Shown: positions 15,327-22,811 of the stretch, one piece after another | Numbering within the stretch: the first letter of the stretch is position 1 | How the letters are laid out: each line of letters starts with the position of its first letter | DNA from: an uncultured Christensenellaceae bacterium | GTDB taxonomy: Bacteria; Bacillota; Clostridia; Christensenellales; Borkfalkiaceae | Assembly: GCA_910587005.1 (NCBI GenBank) | Contig: CAJULB010000001.1 | Coordinates: forward strand, 409,269 to 436,278 | Direction: 5' to 3' | Length of the DNA stretch: 27,010 bases | The notes under the pieces: generated by a model | What the model saw: only the letters and a program-made list of their open reading frames with translations | What the model was told of the DNA's origin: nothing | Databases searched by the model: none | Translations under genes and position numbers: made by a program

Positions 15327-16123
15327 TACGCGCCTAAAATTTTAAACGAGTTTGCGGCGCGTTTCACCTCTGCAAGCACTTGTTTAACGTGCGCGTCGGC
15401 AAAATCGCCCTCCACTTCCACAAAAAAGCGGTATTCACCCGCCTTATCTTTTATGGGGCGGGACTGTATTTTGGTCATATTCAGCCCGCCGTTTTTTATA
15501 ACTGACAAAAGATTGAAGAGCGCGCCTGCTTCGTGCTTGCACGTTGCAGAAAAATAAACTTTTGCGCAATGCCCCGCGCTTTCCGCCGTGCCCTTTTTCA
15601 CCAACAAAAAGTGAGTTAAATTATTCTTTTCATCGGCAATATTTTCTTCCGACAAAACAACTCCGTTAAAATTCGTATGCGCCCCGACAATGCACGCGTC
15701 GGCGGCGCTTTTAAGCATTTTAAGGCTTGCCGCCGTGGACGGTGTTGCAATTAATTCCGCCTCAGGAAAGTTTTCGAAAATGAATTTTCCGCACTGCGCC
15801 AAAGCCTGTTCGTGCGAATATATGCGCGAAATACCGCGCTTTTCCGCGCCTTTCAAAACGGCGAAACGGTGGTCGATTTTAACCGTACATTCCTCGAAAG
15901 CAAACACGTTTTCGGTGTACTGCAACAAGTCCATAACCTGCGCCACACTTCCGTTAAGACTGTTTTCAACCGGCAATGCAACCGAAGCACATTCGCCCTT
16001 TACAAGCGCTTCAACCGCAAGCATAAACGAGCCGTAACCGCACAGATTTGCGTTCGGTCTGAAAGTTTTCGCGGCGATATGGCTGTAACTGCCTTCGGGC
16101 CCCAAATATCCCACTTTATCCAT
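15323..16123 (-). CDS. pheA: Prephenate dehydratase PheA (monofunctional, with ACT domain)
   Basis: 266 residues. It converts prephenate to phenylpyruvate in phenylalanine synthesis. Seen: the start GYLGPEGSYSHIAA, PVENSLNGSV (51-60), SHEQALAQC (103-111), the catalytic T-R-F motif present as T-H-F (170-172), and a C-terminal ACT domain with GALF (200-203) and QSRP (220-223, usually ESRP), the phenylalanine-binding sites for feedback control. The start is the ATG at 16123 with AAGGTG six bases upstream; a GTG two codons earlier overlaps the aroF stop. It is the last gene of the alr operon, directly behind the DAHP synthase. Confidence 0.94.
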   Translation of the reverse strand: MDKVGYLGPEGSYSHIAAKTFRPNANLCGYGSFMLAVEALVKGECASVALPVENSLNGSVAQVMDLLQYTENVFAFEECTVKIDHRFAVLKGAEKRGISRIYSHEQALAQCGKFIFENFPEAELIATPSTAASLKMLKSAADACIVGAHTNFNGVVLSEENIADEKNNLTHFLLVKKGTAESAGHCAKVYFSATCKHEAGALFNLLSVIKNGGLNMTKIQSRPIKDKAGEYRFFVEVEGDFADAHVKQVLAEVKRAANSFKILGAY

Positions 16124-16125
16124 TG

Positions 16126-17148
16126 TCACACCTTATCCGCAAGGTCAAGTATAAGCCTTTCCGTATCACACCAGCCGAGGCAGGGGTCTGTAATCGACTT
16201 GCCGAAAACCGTGTCCTCGCTCTGATTGCCTTCTTCTATAAAGCTTTCAATCATAAAGCCCTTTACAATGCGCTTAAAGTCGGCGTCGTAAAGACGGTTT
16301 TGCATAACTTCCTCGCAAATTCTTATCTGCTGTCTGAATTTTTTACCGCTGTTTGAATGGTTTGCGTCTATCACAATCGCGGGATTTTTAAGTCCGCTTT
16401 TTGCGTAGCCCTCGGCGGTCTGCATAACCGTTTCATAGTGGAAGTTGGGAATATCGTTTCCGTAACCGTCCACCGCGCCGCGCAAAATGCCGTGCGCAAG
16501 CGGGTTGCCGTTGGTTTTCACCTGCCAGCCGTTCAGCTTGAAAACCTGTCCGCTCTGCGCCGCGAATATGGAATTAAGCATAACCTGCACCGACCCGCTC
16601 ATCGGGTTTTTTATGCCGACGCAACCGTCTACCCCGCTTGCAACAAGGCGGTGAAGCTGATTTTCACAGCTTCTCGCGCCGACGGCGATATAGCAAAGCA
16701 AATCTTCAACGTAATGAATGTTTGCGGGGTACAGCATTTCGTCCGCCGCCGCAAGCCCGCTTGCTTCCATAGCGTTTATGTTCAGATTACGTATCGCGTA
16801 AATTCCCTTTAAAATGTCTTCCGATTTAGTGGGGTCGGGCTGGGAAAACATTCCCTTATAACCCACCCCGCGCGAACGCGGTTTGTTGGTGTATATGCGG
16901 GGAACAAGCACCAGCTTGTCCTTAACTTTTTCGTTGAGCTTGCCCAGCCTTTTAACGTATTCCAGCACTGGCGCGGCTTCGTGCGCAGAGCACGGCCCGA
17001 CGATTACAAGCAGTTTGTCGCTTTTTCCGCAAATAACGTCGGTTACAAGCCTGTCGCGCTCCGCCTTTATCTTTTTCAGGCTTTCGGGCAGAGGTATCGC
17101 GCTTAAAATTTCTTCGGGTTCGGGTATTTTTATCTGCTTTTCAAACAT
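16126..17148 (-). CDS. aroF: DAHP synthase, class I AroG/AroF type
   Basis: 340 residues. It condenses phosphoenolpyruvate and erythrose-4-phosphate to DAHP, the first step of the shikimate pathway. It resembles the E. coli AroFGH class throughout: VIVGPCSAHEAAPVLEYVKR with the metal-ligand Cys, PRIYTNKPRSRGVGYKGM, VGARSCENQLHRLVASG, the metal-ligand His in DANHSNSGKKF, and MIESFIEEGNQ followed by KSITDPCLGW. AGGA lies about nine bases before the ATG. It sits 15 bases behind coaD and two bases before pheA, so entry into and the Phe exit from aromatic synthesis are co-expressed. Which amino acid inhibits it cannot be read from sequence. Confidence 0.95.
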   Translation of the reverse strand: MFEKQIKIPEPEEILSAIPLPESLKKIKAERDRLVTDVICGKSDKLLVIVGPCSAHEAAPVLEYVKRLGKLNEKVKDKLVLVPRIYTNKPRSRGVGYKGMFSQPDPTKSEDILKGIYAIRNLNINAMEASGLAAADEMLYPANIHYVEDLLCYIAVGARSCENQLHRLVASGVDGCVGIKNPMSGSVQVMLNSIFAAQSGQVFKLNGWQVKTNGNPLAHGILRGAVDGYGNDIPNFHYETVMQTAEGYAKSGLKNPAIVIDANHSNSGKKFRQQIRICEEVMQNRLYDADFKRIVKGFMIESFIEEGNQSEDTVFGKSITDPCLGWCDTERLILDLADKV

Positions 17149-17163
17149 CTCATTTGTCCTTTT

Positions 17164-17649
17164 TCAGTTTTTATTTTTCAGCATTTCAAGCAAGTCATTT
17201 TGGATTGATGCGGGAATATACTGCAAATACTCCTTTTTAAACCTGACCGAAGTACGCACCGCGGTTGAGCTTATGTGCAGATTTTCCTGTTCGGCGGGAA
17301 TATAAATTTCAATCAAATTGTTTTTCAGCTTCTTGCTTGCGTAGTAATTTCTGTTCTCGAATTCAAAGTCTATACAGTCGCGCACTCCGCGGACGTAAAA
17401 ATTAGTATTTTCCCTTTCCATAAGGTCAACCGCCGCACCGTAAAAAACGCAGATTTTAACCCTTTTTTCGTCCGCAAACAGCTTTTTAAGCAGAGTTTCC
17501 CGCTCGTTTTCCGTCAGAAGCGGGGTTTTATCGGGGTTAACCATAACCGCAACGACAACCTCGTCGAAGATTTCAAGACAGGTTTTTATTATTTTTTCAT
17601 GCCCCTTTGTAGGCGGGTCAAACGTACCCGAAAATACGCACTTTTTCAT
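17164..17649 (-). CDS. coaD: Phosphopantetheine adenylyltransferase CoaD
   Basis: 161 residues from the ATG at 17649, the normal family length. It transfers AMP to 4'-phosphopantetheine in coenzyme A synthesis. Seen: the nucleotidyltransferase motif GTFDPPTKGH (8-17), VRGVRDCIDFEFEN (the CoaD VRGLR..DFEYE stretch) and the C-terminal ISSTAVR motif. GTFDP instead of GSFDP is reminiscent of NadD, but the VRG and SST motifs settle it as CoaD. An in-frame ATG 11 codons upstream directly follows the rsmD stop but would add residues before the first beta strand, so I prefer the later start. The rsmD-coaD order is typical of Firmicutes. Confidence 0.92.
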   Translation of the reverse strand: MKKCVFSGTFDPPTKGHEKIIKTCLEIFDEVVVAVMVNPDKTPLLTENERETLLKKLFADEKRVKICVFYGAAVDLMERENTNFYVRGVRDCIDFEFENRNYYASKKLKNNLIEIYIPAEQENLHISSTAVRTSVRFKKEYLQYIPASIQNDLLEMLKNKN

Positions 17650-17682
17650 ATTTTTTAAAATTACCCCCGCAATATACCGCAT

Positions 17683-18246
17683 TTAAGCGTTTTTAAAGAA
17701 GGTTATAAACGTTTTACCGTACTTTCTTTCATCGTACTTTTCAAGCCCGGCGACCTCGCCGCAAAAGCTTCTGTCACGCTCGTATACCGCGATACCGCCC
17801 GCCTTCAAAAGCTTGTTTTTGCCTATAATTTCCAAAGCGGAAACGCCCGCTTCCAACCTGTACGGCGGGTCGATAAATATCAAATCGAACGCTCCGCTGT
17901 TACAGTCCGCGTCCTTAAAACCGTTTAATCTTGCAAGGCAGGCCGAAAAATCAAGGTTAAACACTTTATAATTTTCCGCGCCCTTTAACCTGGAAAGATT
18001 TTTTTTAAGAACGGAAATACTGTCCGCAGACAAATCGTTAAAGCAAACGCTTTCCGCCCCGCGCGACAGACATTCTATTCCCAGATTACCGCTTCCGCAA
18101 AACAAATCCAGAACGTACGCGCCCGCAATGTGCGCCGATAAAATATTAAAAAGGCTTTCTTTAACTCTGTCCGCCGTGGGACGGATTTCCGCACCCGCAA
18201 ATTCGGCAAGTTTAAGCCCCCTGTACTTCCCGCTGATTATTCTCAT
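17683..18246 (-). CDS. rsmD: 16S rRNA (guanine-966-N2)-methyltransferase RsmD
   Basis: 187 residues. It methylates G966 of 16S rRNA. Seen: the family start MRIISGKYRGLKL, the RPTADRVKESLFNIL signature (22-36), SAM motif LDLFCGSGNLGIE and the catalytic DPPY. Its ATG overlaps the TGA of the upstream membrane protein gene in an ATGA, and coaD follows directly. Confidence 0.95.
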   Translation of the reverse strand: MRIISGKYRGLKLAEFAGAEIRPTADRVKESLFNILSAHIAGAYVLDLFCGSGNLGIECLSRGAESVCFNDLSADSISVLKKNLSRLKGAENYKVFNLDFSACLARLNGFKDADCNSGAFDLIFIDPPYRLEAGVSALEIIGKNKLLKAGGIAVYERDRSFCGEVAGLEKYDERKYGKTFITFFKNA

Positions 18247-18854
18247 TTTTTCTTCTTTTTACCCTTAACGTCCTGCGCCTGAGAAATTTCAGACTGCCTC
18301 TTTTTCTCCTGCGCCGCGCCTAAAACGTACGCGCCCGCGTGCAGACAGCACAGCGGCACAACCCAAACAAGATTGACAAAGCCCGAAACGCCCTCAATAA
18401 ACGAAAGCGGATAAAAAGCCCAGCCGAAGCAGTATTTAAGCAAAAACTCGCAAACGGTGTTGGGCGCCGCCGCGCCGATAATCTGAAAAATTATAAACGG
18501 CACGCAGCTTATAAGCGGAATCACAAATCCTTTCCATACGGCATACTCGCCCGTATGCAAACGGCTTTTCAAATCGTCGGAAAAAGCTTCGCGCTTTTTG
18601 CTTTGGGAAAGCGTTTTGCGCATTGCCACAACGCCGTTTTGCCTGCCGAATACAAAGTACGCAACGGCAAGCATTATTTCGCCTATCACAAGCACTAAAA
18701 TTCTGATAGGCACCTCGCCCGCCGAGCAAAAGCTAAGTATCGACGCGCCGAAAATAAGCATAAGCATTACGGGGAACGCCGCACCTGCAAGCAAATCTTT
18801 AAGTTCCAGCCAAAATTTTTTATTTTTTTCCTCTTTGGTCAGCTGTAATTCCAA
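18243..18854 (-). CDS. Small polytopic membrane protein, function unknown
   Basis: About 203 residues from a TTG at 18854, chosen because AAGGGG lies ten bases upstream; the frame stays open to an ATG at 18926, which would overlap the previous gene by over 100 bases. Four or five hydrophobic segments are visible (LLAGAAFPVMLMLIFGASIL, IRILVLVIGEIMLAVAYFVF, FVIPLISCVPFIIFQIIGAA, and FVNLVWVVPLCCLHAGAYVL), with a basic loop in the middle and a Lys-rich C-terminus. I do not recognise a family. It overlaps the cyclo-ligase gene by about 35 bases and rsmD by four, so it is firmly embedded in the alr operon. Confidence 0.72.
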   Translation of the reverse strand: MELQLTKEEKNKKFWLELKDLLAGAAFPVMLMLIFGASILSFCSAGEVPIRILVLVIGEIMLAVAYFVFGRQNGVVAMRKTLSQSKKREAFSDDLKSRLHTGEYAVWKGFVIPLISCVPFIIFQIIGAAAPNTVCEFLLKYCFGWAFYPLSFIEGVSGFVNLVWVVPLCCLHAGAYVLGAAQEKKRQSEISQAQDVKGKKKKK

Positions 18855-19386
18855 AATCGAATATCCCCTTTTCGCAAATATACAAATCGAGCGGCTCGTC
18901 CCACCCGTCGTTATCAAATTCCTCAAACTGGAAATAATATCCCAGCCCTACCCTTTTTGTAGCGGAACCGTGCAAATACCTGTCGTAAAACCCCCTGCCG
19001 TAGCCTATACGGTACCCGTCGCCGTTTACCGCCAAAAGCGGTATTACGGTTACGTCTATATTCCCGAAGAAAGCCTGTCCGCACGGCTCGGCTATGCCGA
19101 ACGCCCCGCTTTTCAGCCCGTCCCCGCCCAAATAGCGCACGGGAACTATATTTTCGCCCTCTACCCTCGGCAGATAAACCGCCTTGCCAAGCTTTAAAAG
19201 CTCTTTGATAATCAGCTTTGTGCTTGCTTCCGTACCGAACGAATTATATACAAAAAAGCTGTCAAAGCCCGAAAAAGCGGCGGTAAAATTATCGAGTATA
19301 GCCAAATCGGCGTACTCCCGCCGAACTCCTTCAAAGTACTTACGCTTGATTTTCAGTTTATATCTCAGCTCGTCTTTAACGCTCAT
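18820..19386 (-). CDS. 5-formyltetrahydrofolate cyclo-ligase
   Basis: 188 residues, the YgfA/YqgN family. It converts 5-formyl-THF to 5,10-methenyl-THF using ATP. Seen: VYNSFGTEASTKLII (the family SFGTEVDT-like substrate stretch), VTVIPLLAVNGDGYRIGYGRGFYDRYL (the ATP-loop signature RxGYGxGFYDR near 125-140) and DEPLDLYIC near the end. Its start overlaps the alr stop by 11 bases. Residue spacing and length are ordinary. Confidence 0.93.
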   Translation of the reverse strand: MSVKDELRYKLKIKRKYFEGVRREYADLAILDNFTAAFSGFDSFFVYNSFGTEASTKLIIKELLKLGKAVYLPRVEGENIVPVRYLGGDGLKSGAFGIAEPCGQAFFGNIDVTVIPLLAVNGDGYRIGYGRGFYDRYLHGSATKRVGLGYYFQFEEFDNDGWDEPLDLYICEKGIFDFGITADQRGKK

Positions 19387-20350
19387 AAATTTTTTCCGAA
19401 CGCCGCGTTACGCTTGTCAGAACCTCATAGGAAATAGTTCCGCACCGCCGCGCGTATTCGTCCGCGTTTTTCATAACGCAAATCAAACCCCCGCCGCCGT
19501 TCCGCATAAACGCGTCCATACACAGCGTTTTTTCGCCCAGCGGCACTCCCCGCAAAAATCCGTCCGCATAACCGAGGCGGTAAGCCGACAAATTTTTATA
19601 CGGTCTGTCAGCGTAGTTATAGCCCACTCCGCCGCCTATGAATTTTGTTTTCTGCACCCGCTTTGCGTAAACTTTAAGCGCCGGTTTAAAGCCCGACGAC
19701 GAAAACCCCGCAGGCGCATAGCCGTAAAGCAGTATCCCCGCGCGCACGCCGTCTTTAAGATAATTTCCGCCGCGAAGCAAGCCCCCGCTTGCCGAAAGGT
19801 GCGCGCATATATCAGGCTTTTGTGCTTTTACAAGCCGTTCCGCCCTGTTAAAAATTTCAAGCTGAGCCTTGCATACCGCCGCGTTCTGGGGCGCAAACAA
19901 ATGCGAATAAACCCCGTCCGTCTTATCCAAATCAACCGCCTTTAAAACCTTAGGCAAGTCTTTAATATTACAGCCCAGACGATTCATACCCGTGTTTACT
20001 TTAATGTGGCAACGGCAGTTTTTGCAAAGACGCGCCGTTTCAACCGAGTTTACCGTCACCGTCAGATTATAAAATTCCGACCTTTCCGCGTCCGATTTAT
20101 CAAGCGGCGGTGCAAACACAAGCACGGGTTTGGAAATACCCGCAATTCTCAAAGCGGCGCCCTCGTCCGCAATTGCAACGCAAAACCCGTCGCAGACGTC
20201 CTCTATCGCGCGCGCGACTTCTTCGGCGCCGTGTCCGTATGCGTCGGCCTTTACAACGGCAAACAGTTTTCTGTTACCGATTTTCGCGCGTATTTTAAGC
20301 GCGTTGGCGCGTATATTGCATAAATTTATAACGGAAAGCGTTTTCTGCAT
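19376..20350 (-). CDS. alr: Alanine racemase, compact form
   Basis: 324 residues, shorter than the usual 360-390. It makes D-alanine for peptidoglycan with pyridoxal phosphate. Seen: the PLP lysine in AVVKADAYGHG (Lys 34), HIKVNTGMNRLG, HLSASGG, VRAGILLYGYAP, the catalytic Tyr region VGYNYA, LGYADGFLRGV, LCMDAFM and GTISYEVLTSV. The segment between LCMDAFM and GTISYEVL is about 20 residues shorter than usual and Gly-rich, and the typical RVPRVY ending is replaced by RRSEKIYER, so the C-terminal domain is trimmed. All catalytic positions I can place are present. It is the first gene of a seven-gene operon. Confidence 0.9.
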   Translation of the reverse strand: MQKTLSVINLCNIRANALKIRAKIGNRKLFAVVKADAYGHGAEEVARAIEDVCDGFCVAIADEGAALRIAGISKPVLVFAPPLDKSDAERSEFYNLTVTVNSVETARLCKNCRCHIKVNTGMNRLGCNIKDLPKVLKAVDLDKTDGVYSHLFAPQNAAVCKAQLEIFNRAERLVKAQKPDICAHLSASGGLLRGGNYLKDGVRAGILLYGYAPAGFSSSGFKPALKVYAKRVQKTKFIGGGVGYNYADRPYKNLSAYRLGYADGFLRGVPLGEKTLCMDAFMRNGGGGLICVMKNADEYARRCGTISYEVLTSVTRRSEKIYER

Positions 20351-20382
20351 ACCGCCATTATATGCTATACCTTATTAAAATG

Positions 20383-20411
20383 ATTTTAACACATTACCGC
20401 ACGTTTTGCAA
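20383..20411 (-). promoter_or_regulatory. Promoter of the alr operon, TTGCAA-17-TAAAAT
   Basis: On the minus strand TTGCAA (20411-20406), 17 bases, TAAAAT (20388-20383). The leader would be about 26 bases and contains AAGG. A second TATAAT lies six bases from the ATG but has no -35 box. Confidence 0.72.
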
Positions 20412-20463
20412 TGAATTTTTTACATTATAAAAAACCGCAGATGAGCCGACGACGTAAAAAACC

Positions 20464-20498
20464 GCCGCCCCGCGCTTAAAGTGTAAGCGCGGGGCGGC
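20464..20498 (-). terminator. Terminator of the wzz-like/bioY unit
   Basis: A 15-bp perfect stem GCCGCCCCGCGCTTA with a five-base loop, followed on the minus strand by GGTTTTTTACG. It starts 26 bases after the bioY stop. Confidence 0.9.
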
Positions 20499-20524
20499 TT
20501 TATGGCCTTTATTGTAATTTTTAT

Positions 20525-21118
20525 TTATTCCGAAGCGTTGTCCGAACCGCTGTGCTTCAATCTTCCGCGCTGTCTGAAAATTATCGGCGCAACCTTCCAC
20601 GCAAGCACCGCCGCAAGCACGCACAGCACAAAATCTTTGGGCATATACAGCAAATTCCCCGTCAAAAACAGACCGGTAAGGTTTTCCACGTTCAAAAGCT
20701 TAGCCGCAACCATACAGTAAGGAATACCCACCGCATAGTTTACCAAAAACGCACTTACCGCCGCCAAAAGATACCTGCGGAACGAAGCTTCGGGTTTGCC
20801 CGCAACAAGTCCCGCAACCGCGGCAGCCGCAATAAAGCCTATTATGTACCCGAAAGAGGGTTTAAGAACGTAAAATATTCCGCCCCCCGCAGAAAAAACA
20901 GGCACGCCGACAAGCCCCATAAAGCAGTAAACCGCCATACTTGCCATACCCTTTTTCCAACCGAGAAGCAAGCCCGCCAGCACGCTTATAACCGTCTGGA
21001 AGGTAAGCGCCACGGGATAAAACGGAATCTGCACATATGCGCCCGCAACCATCAGCGCAACAAAAATAGCGCACTCGGCAATATCTGCCGCAACAATTTT
21101 AATTTTATCTTTTTTCAT
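20525..21118 (-). CDS. bioY: BioY-family biotin transporter substrate-binding protein
   Basis: 197 residues with six hydrophobic segments, the S component of an energy-coupling-factor transporter for biotin. Seen: YVQIPFYPVALTFQTVISVL, GLVGVPVFSAGGGIFYVL and PSFGYIIGF, matching the BioY core (VPVFxGGxGG, PTGGYLIGF). The energising EcfA/EcfT genes are not in the window, and I see no BirA-type operator upstream. It lies 67 bases behind the Wzz-like gene with GGGGGAG as ribosome site. Confidence 0.9.
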   Translation of the reverse strand: MKKDKIKIVAADIAECAIFVALMVAGAYVQIPFYPVALTFQTVISVLAGLLLGWKKGMASMAVYCFMGLVGVPVFSAGGGIFYVLKPSFGYIIGFIAAAAVAGLVAGKPEASFRRYLLAAVSAFLVNYAVGIPYCMVAAKLLNVENLTGLFLTGNLLYMPKDFVLCVLAAVLAWKVAPIIFRQRGRLKHSGSDNASE

Positions 21119-21185
21119 AAACTTACAATCTCCCCCGCCGCCGAATTCGCGGAAGGGAGCCGTTATCCTATTATTATTTTACTTT

Positions 21186-22454
21186 TTATTTCTTTTCTTC
21201 AACGTTTTCCGTGCTTTCCGACGCGCCGTTTTCCTGTACCGCAGAGGGAATTTCACCGTCAGAAGCAACATCCGCTTTATCGGCGTTTACCGACGCCTTT
21301 TTTCTGTTGTTTACAATATAGCCTACGATATAAGCAGCCAAAAGCGCAACAATCAGCCCGACAACAAGGCTTAAAAGTCCAGACTTTATAAACCCGAAAT
21401 CGCCTTCCTGTACTACGTGAGCGCCCTCGTAAGAAACAAGCGAGGTATTCTTGTAATAATGACATTCATCAACCGCGGTCAAGGCCTGCACGTCTGCAAG
21501 AAGTTTTTCAAGCTTAACGGTGAAAGCGTTGCTTGCGGCAATTTCTTCCGCTCCCGTCGGCGCATGATACTGCTTGTACACGTCAATCTGCTGTTCGAGC
21601 TTTGCAACCATTTCGGCGTACCTAACTATCTCTGCGCTGTTTAAAATAACCGTCGTACCGCTATCGGGAGCATTGACGTTCAGTCCCTTTAAGTTGTTCA
21701 AAACCGACTTAGCCAGCTCCAACTCGCTTTCCAAGCCCTTTATAAGGTTGACGTAATTATCCAAAGCCTCTGCGGAAGGCTCGTAATAAGCGGTGTGCAG
21801 TTCGCCCGCAAGCGCGGTAGCAGTCAGCAACAGGTTGCTTACCTTCTGCTTTGCCGCGTCCGAAATACCGCCGAGATTTTTAAACCTTGCCTCTATTGCG
21901 ATAAGCTGGCTTTTAAGAAACTCCAATTTCTGTTCGTTGCCGAGTTTTTCGTTAAAGCTTACGCCCGTGTCCGCCGCAAGCCCGCGCACCCATTTGTAAA
22001 TCTCGCGCGAGCCGGTGCAGGCAATCTCGTGAATAAATGCCGAGGCAACGTCCGCCGAACGGAAATAGTCCGCTTTTACGCGCACCGTGTACGTTACACC
22101 GCTGTCGCCTTTGTTCTGCGAAATGCTTATATCGCCGTTTTTGCGCATAGCGTCAACGTTTACGGAAGCAAAATCTTCGTTTGCTTCTTTAATTGAGTTA
22201 AGATTTTCAAGGGAAATCATATCCCTGAAATTATGGCGGGTATTGTCGGGATATTCCAGCATACCGTCCTCGCCGAGGTTAATGTTTACGGAAAAAGTGC
22301 TTACATATTCTGTTTTAAGCGAACTGTAACCGTATTTCAGCCCCAGCGTGCCCGCAAGAGTAATAACAAGCAACACAATCAGCGCAAGCCATTTCTGCGA
22401 CCAGATTGTGCGAAAAATTTCGCCGAACGTTACACCGCTTCTTTCTTCGTCCAT
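21186..22454 (-). CDS. Wzz-like chain-length-determinant-type membrane protein, role unknown
   Basis: 422 residues with the layout of polysaccharide co-polymerases: a short cytoplasmic start with EIFRTIWSQKW, a membrane helix at about 22-40, a large extracytoplasmic part of some 310 residues with helical coiled-coil-like heptads (LEFLKSQLIAIEARFKNLGG, LESELELAKSVLNNLKGL), a second helix at about 357-381 and an acidic low-complexity tail of about 36 residues. I see no tyrosine kinase domain and no Pro-rich motif that would confirm Wzz. No glycosyltransferase or capsule gene is near, so a polysaccharide role is only suggested by shape. It has its own promoter and a GGAG ribosome site; bioY follows. 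Confidence 0.78.
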   Translation of the reverse strand: MDEERSGVTFGEIFRTIWSQKWLALIVLLVITLAGTLGLKYGYSSLKTEYVSTFSVNINLGEDGMLEYPDNTRHNFRDMISLENLNSIKEANEDFASVNVDAMRKNGDISISQNKGDSGVTYTVRVKADYFRSADVASAFIHEIACTGSREIYKWVRGLAADTGVSFNEKLGNEQKLEFLKSQLIAIEARFKNLGGISDAAKQKVSNLLLTATALAGELHTAYYEPSAEALDNYVNLIKGLESELELAKSVLNNLKGLNVNAPDSGTTVILNSAEIVRYAEMVAKLEQQIDVYKQYHAPTGAEEIAASNAFTVKLEKLLADVQALTAVDECHYYKNTSLVSYEGAHVVQEGDFGFIKSGLLSLVVGLIVALLAAYIVGYIVNNRKKASVNADKADVASDGEIPSAVQENGASESTENVEEKK

Positions 22455-22500
22455 AATATTTCTCCGTATACCGCTTTTAAAATGCGTGTTTTTTTATTTG

Positions 22501-22529
22501 ATTTTACAATACCCGTGAAAATAAGTCAA
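22501..22529 (-). promoter_or_regulatory. Promoter of the wzz-like gene, TTGACT-17-TAAAAT
   Basis: On the minus strand TTGACT (22529-22524), 17 bases, TAAAAT (22506-22501), with a leader of about 40 bases carrying GGAG eight bases before the ATG. Confidence 0.8.
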
Positions 22530-22559
22530 GCGCCTTTACTTAATCGTCAACAATTATCA

Positions 22560-22785
22560 GACGCTTCTTCGCTCGGTCGAAATGACGGGTTACTGTCATT
22601 CTGAACGCAAGGCTTTTCTGTCATTCTGAGCATCATTTTTACGTGTCGTTTCGAGCGCATGCACTACACCGTCATTTCGAGCACATGTACTACACCGTCA
22701 TTTCGAGCGCAGTCGAGAAATCCCCCCGTTAATACCGCATAAGACTTTGGGATTTCTCCGCTCGCTTTCGCTCGGTCGAAATGAC
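22560..22785. repeat. REP-like element with phased half-unit ladder (copy D)
   Basis: A right half-end TTCGCTCGGTCGAAATGAC stands at about 22568-22586. Then GTCATT-type half-units start at 22595, 22620, 22645, 22671 and 22697, that is, steps of 25, 25, 26 and 26 bases. The units at 22645 and 22671 are near-identical 26-mers ending ACTACACC. The last one opens a full palindrome 22697-22785 closely matching copy A. This fills the 357-bp gap between the Wzz-like gene and the XRE gene. Confidence 0.88.
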
Positions 22786-22811
22786 GCGATTGGTTTAACA
22801 TATTTCAAAAA

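Noticed and set aside
17149..17163. T-box or attenuator before the DAHP synthase and pheA genes
   Set aside because: The genes are 2 and 15 bases from their upstream neighbours in a continuous operon, leaving no space for a leader.
21119..21185. Biotin operator or riboswitch before bioY
   Set aside because: The 67 bases hold no BirA-type TTGTTAAC inverted repeat and are too short for a structured leader.
22595..22785. Regularly spaced repeats that could be a CRISPR array
   Set aside because: Units are only partly conserved, there are no unique spacers between constant repeats, no cas genes are near, and the series ends in a REP-type palindrome.
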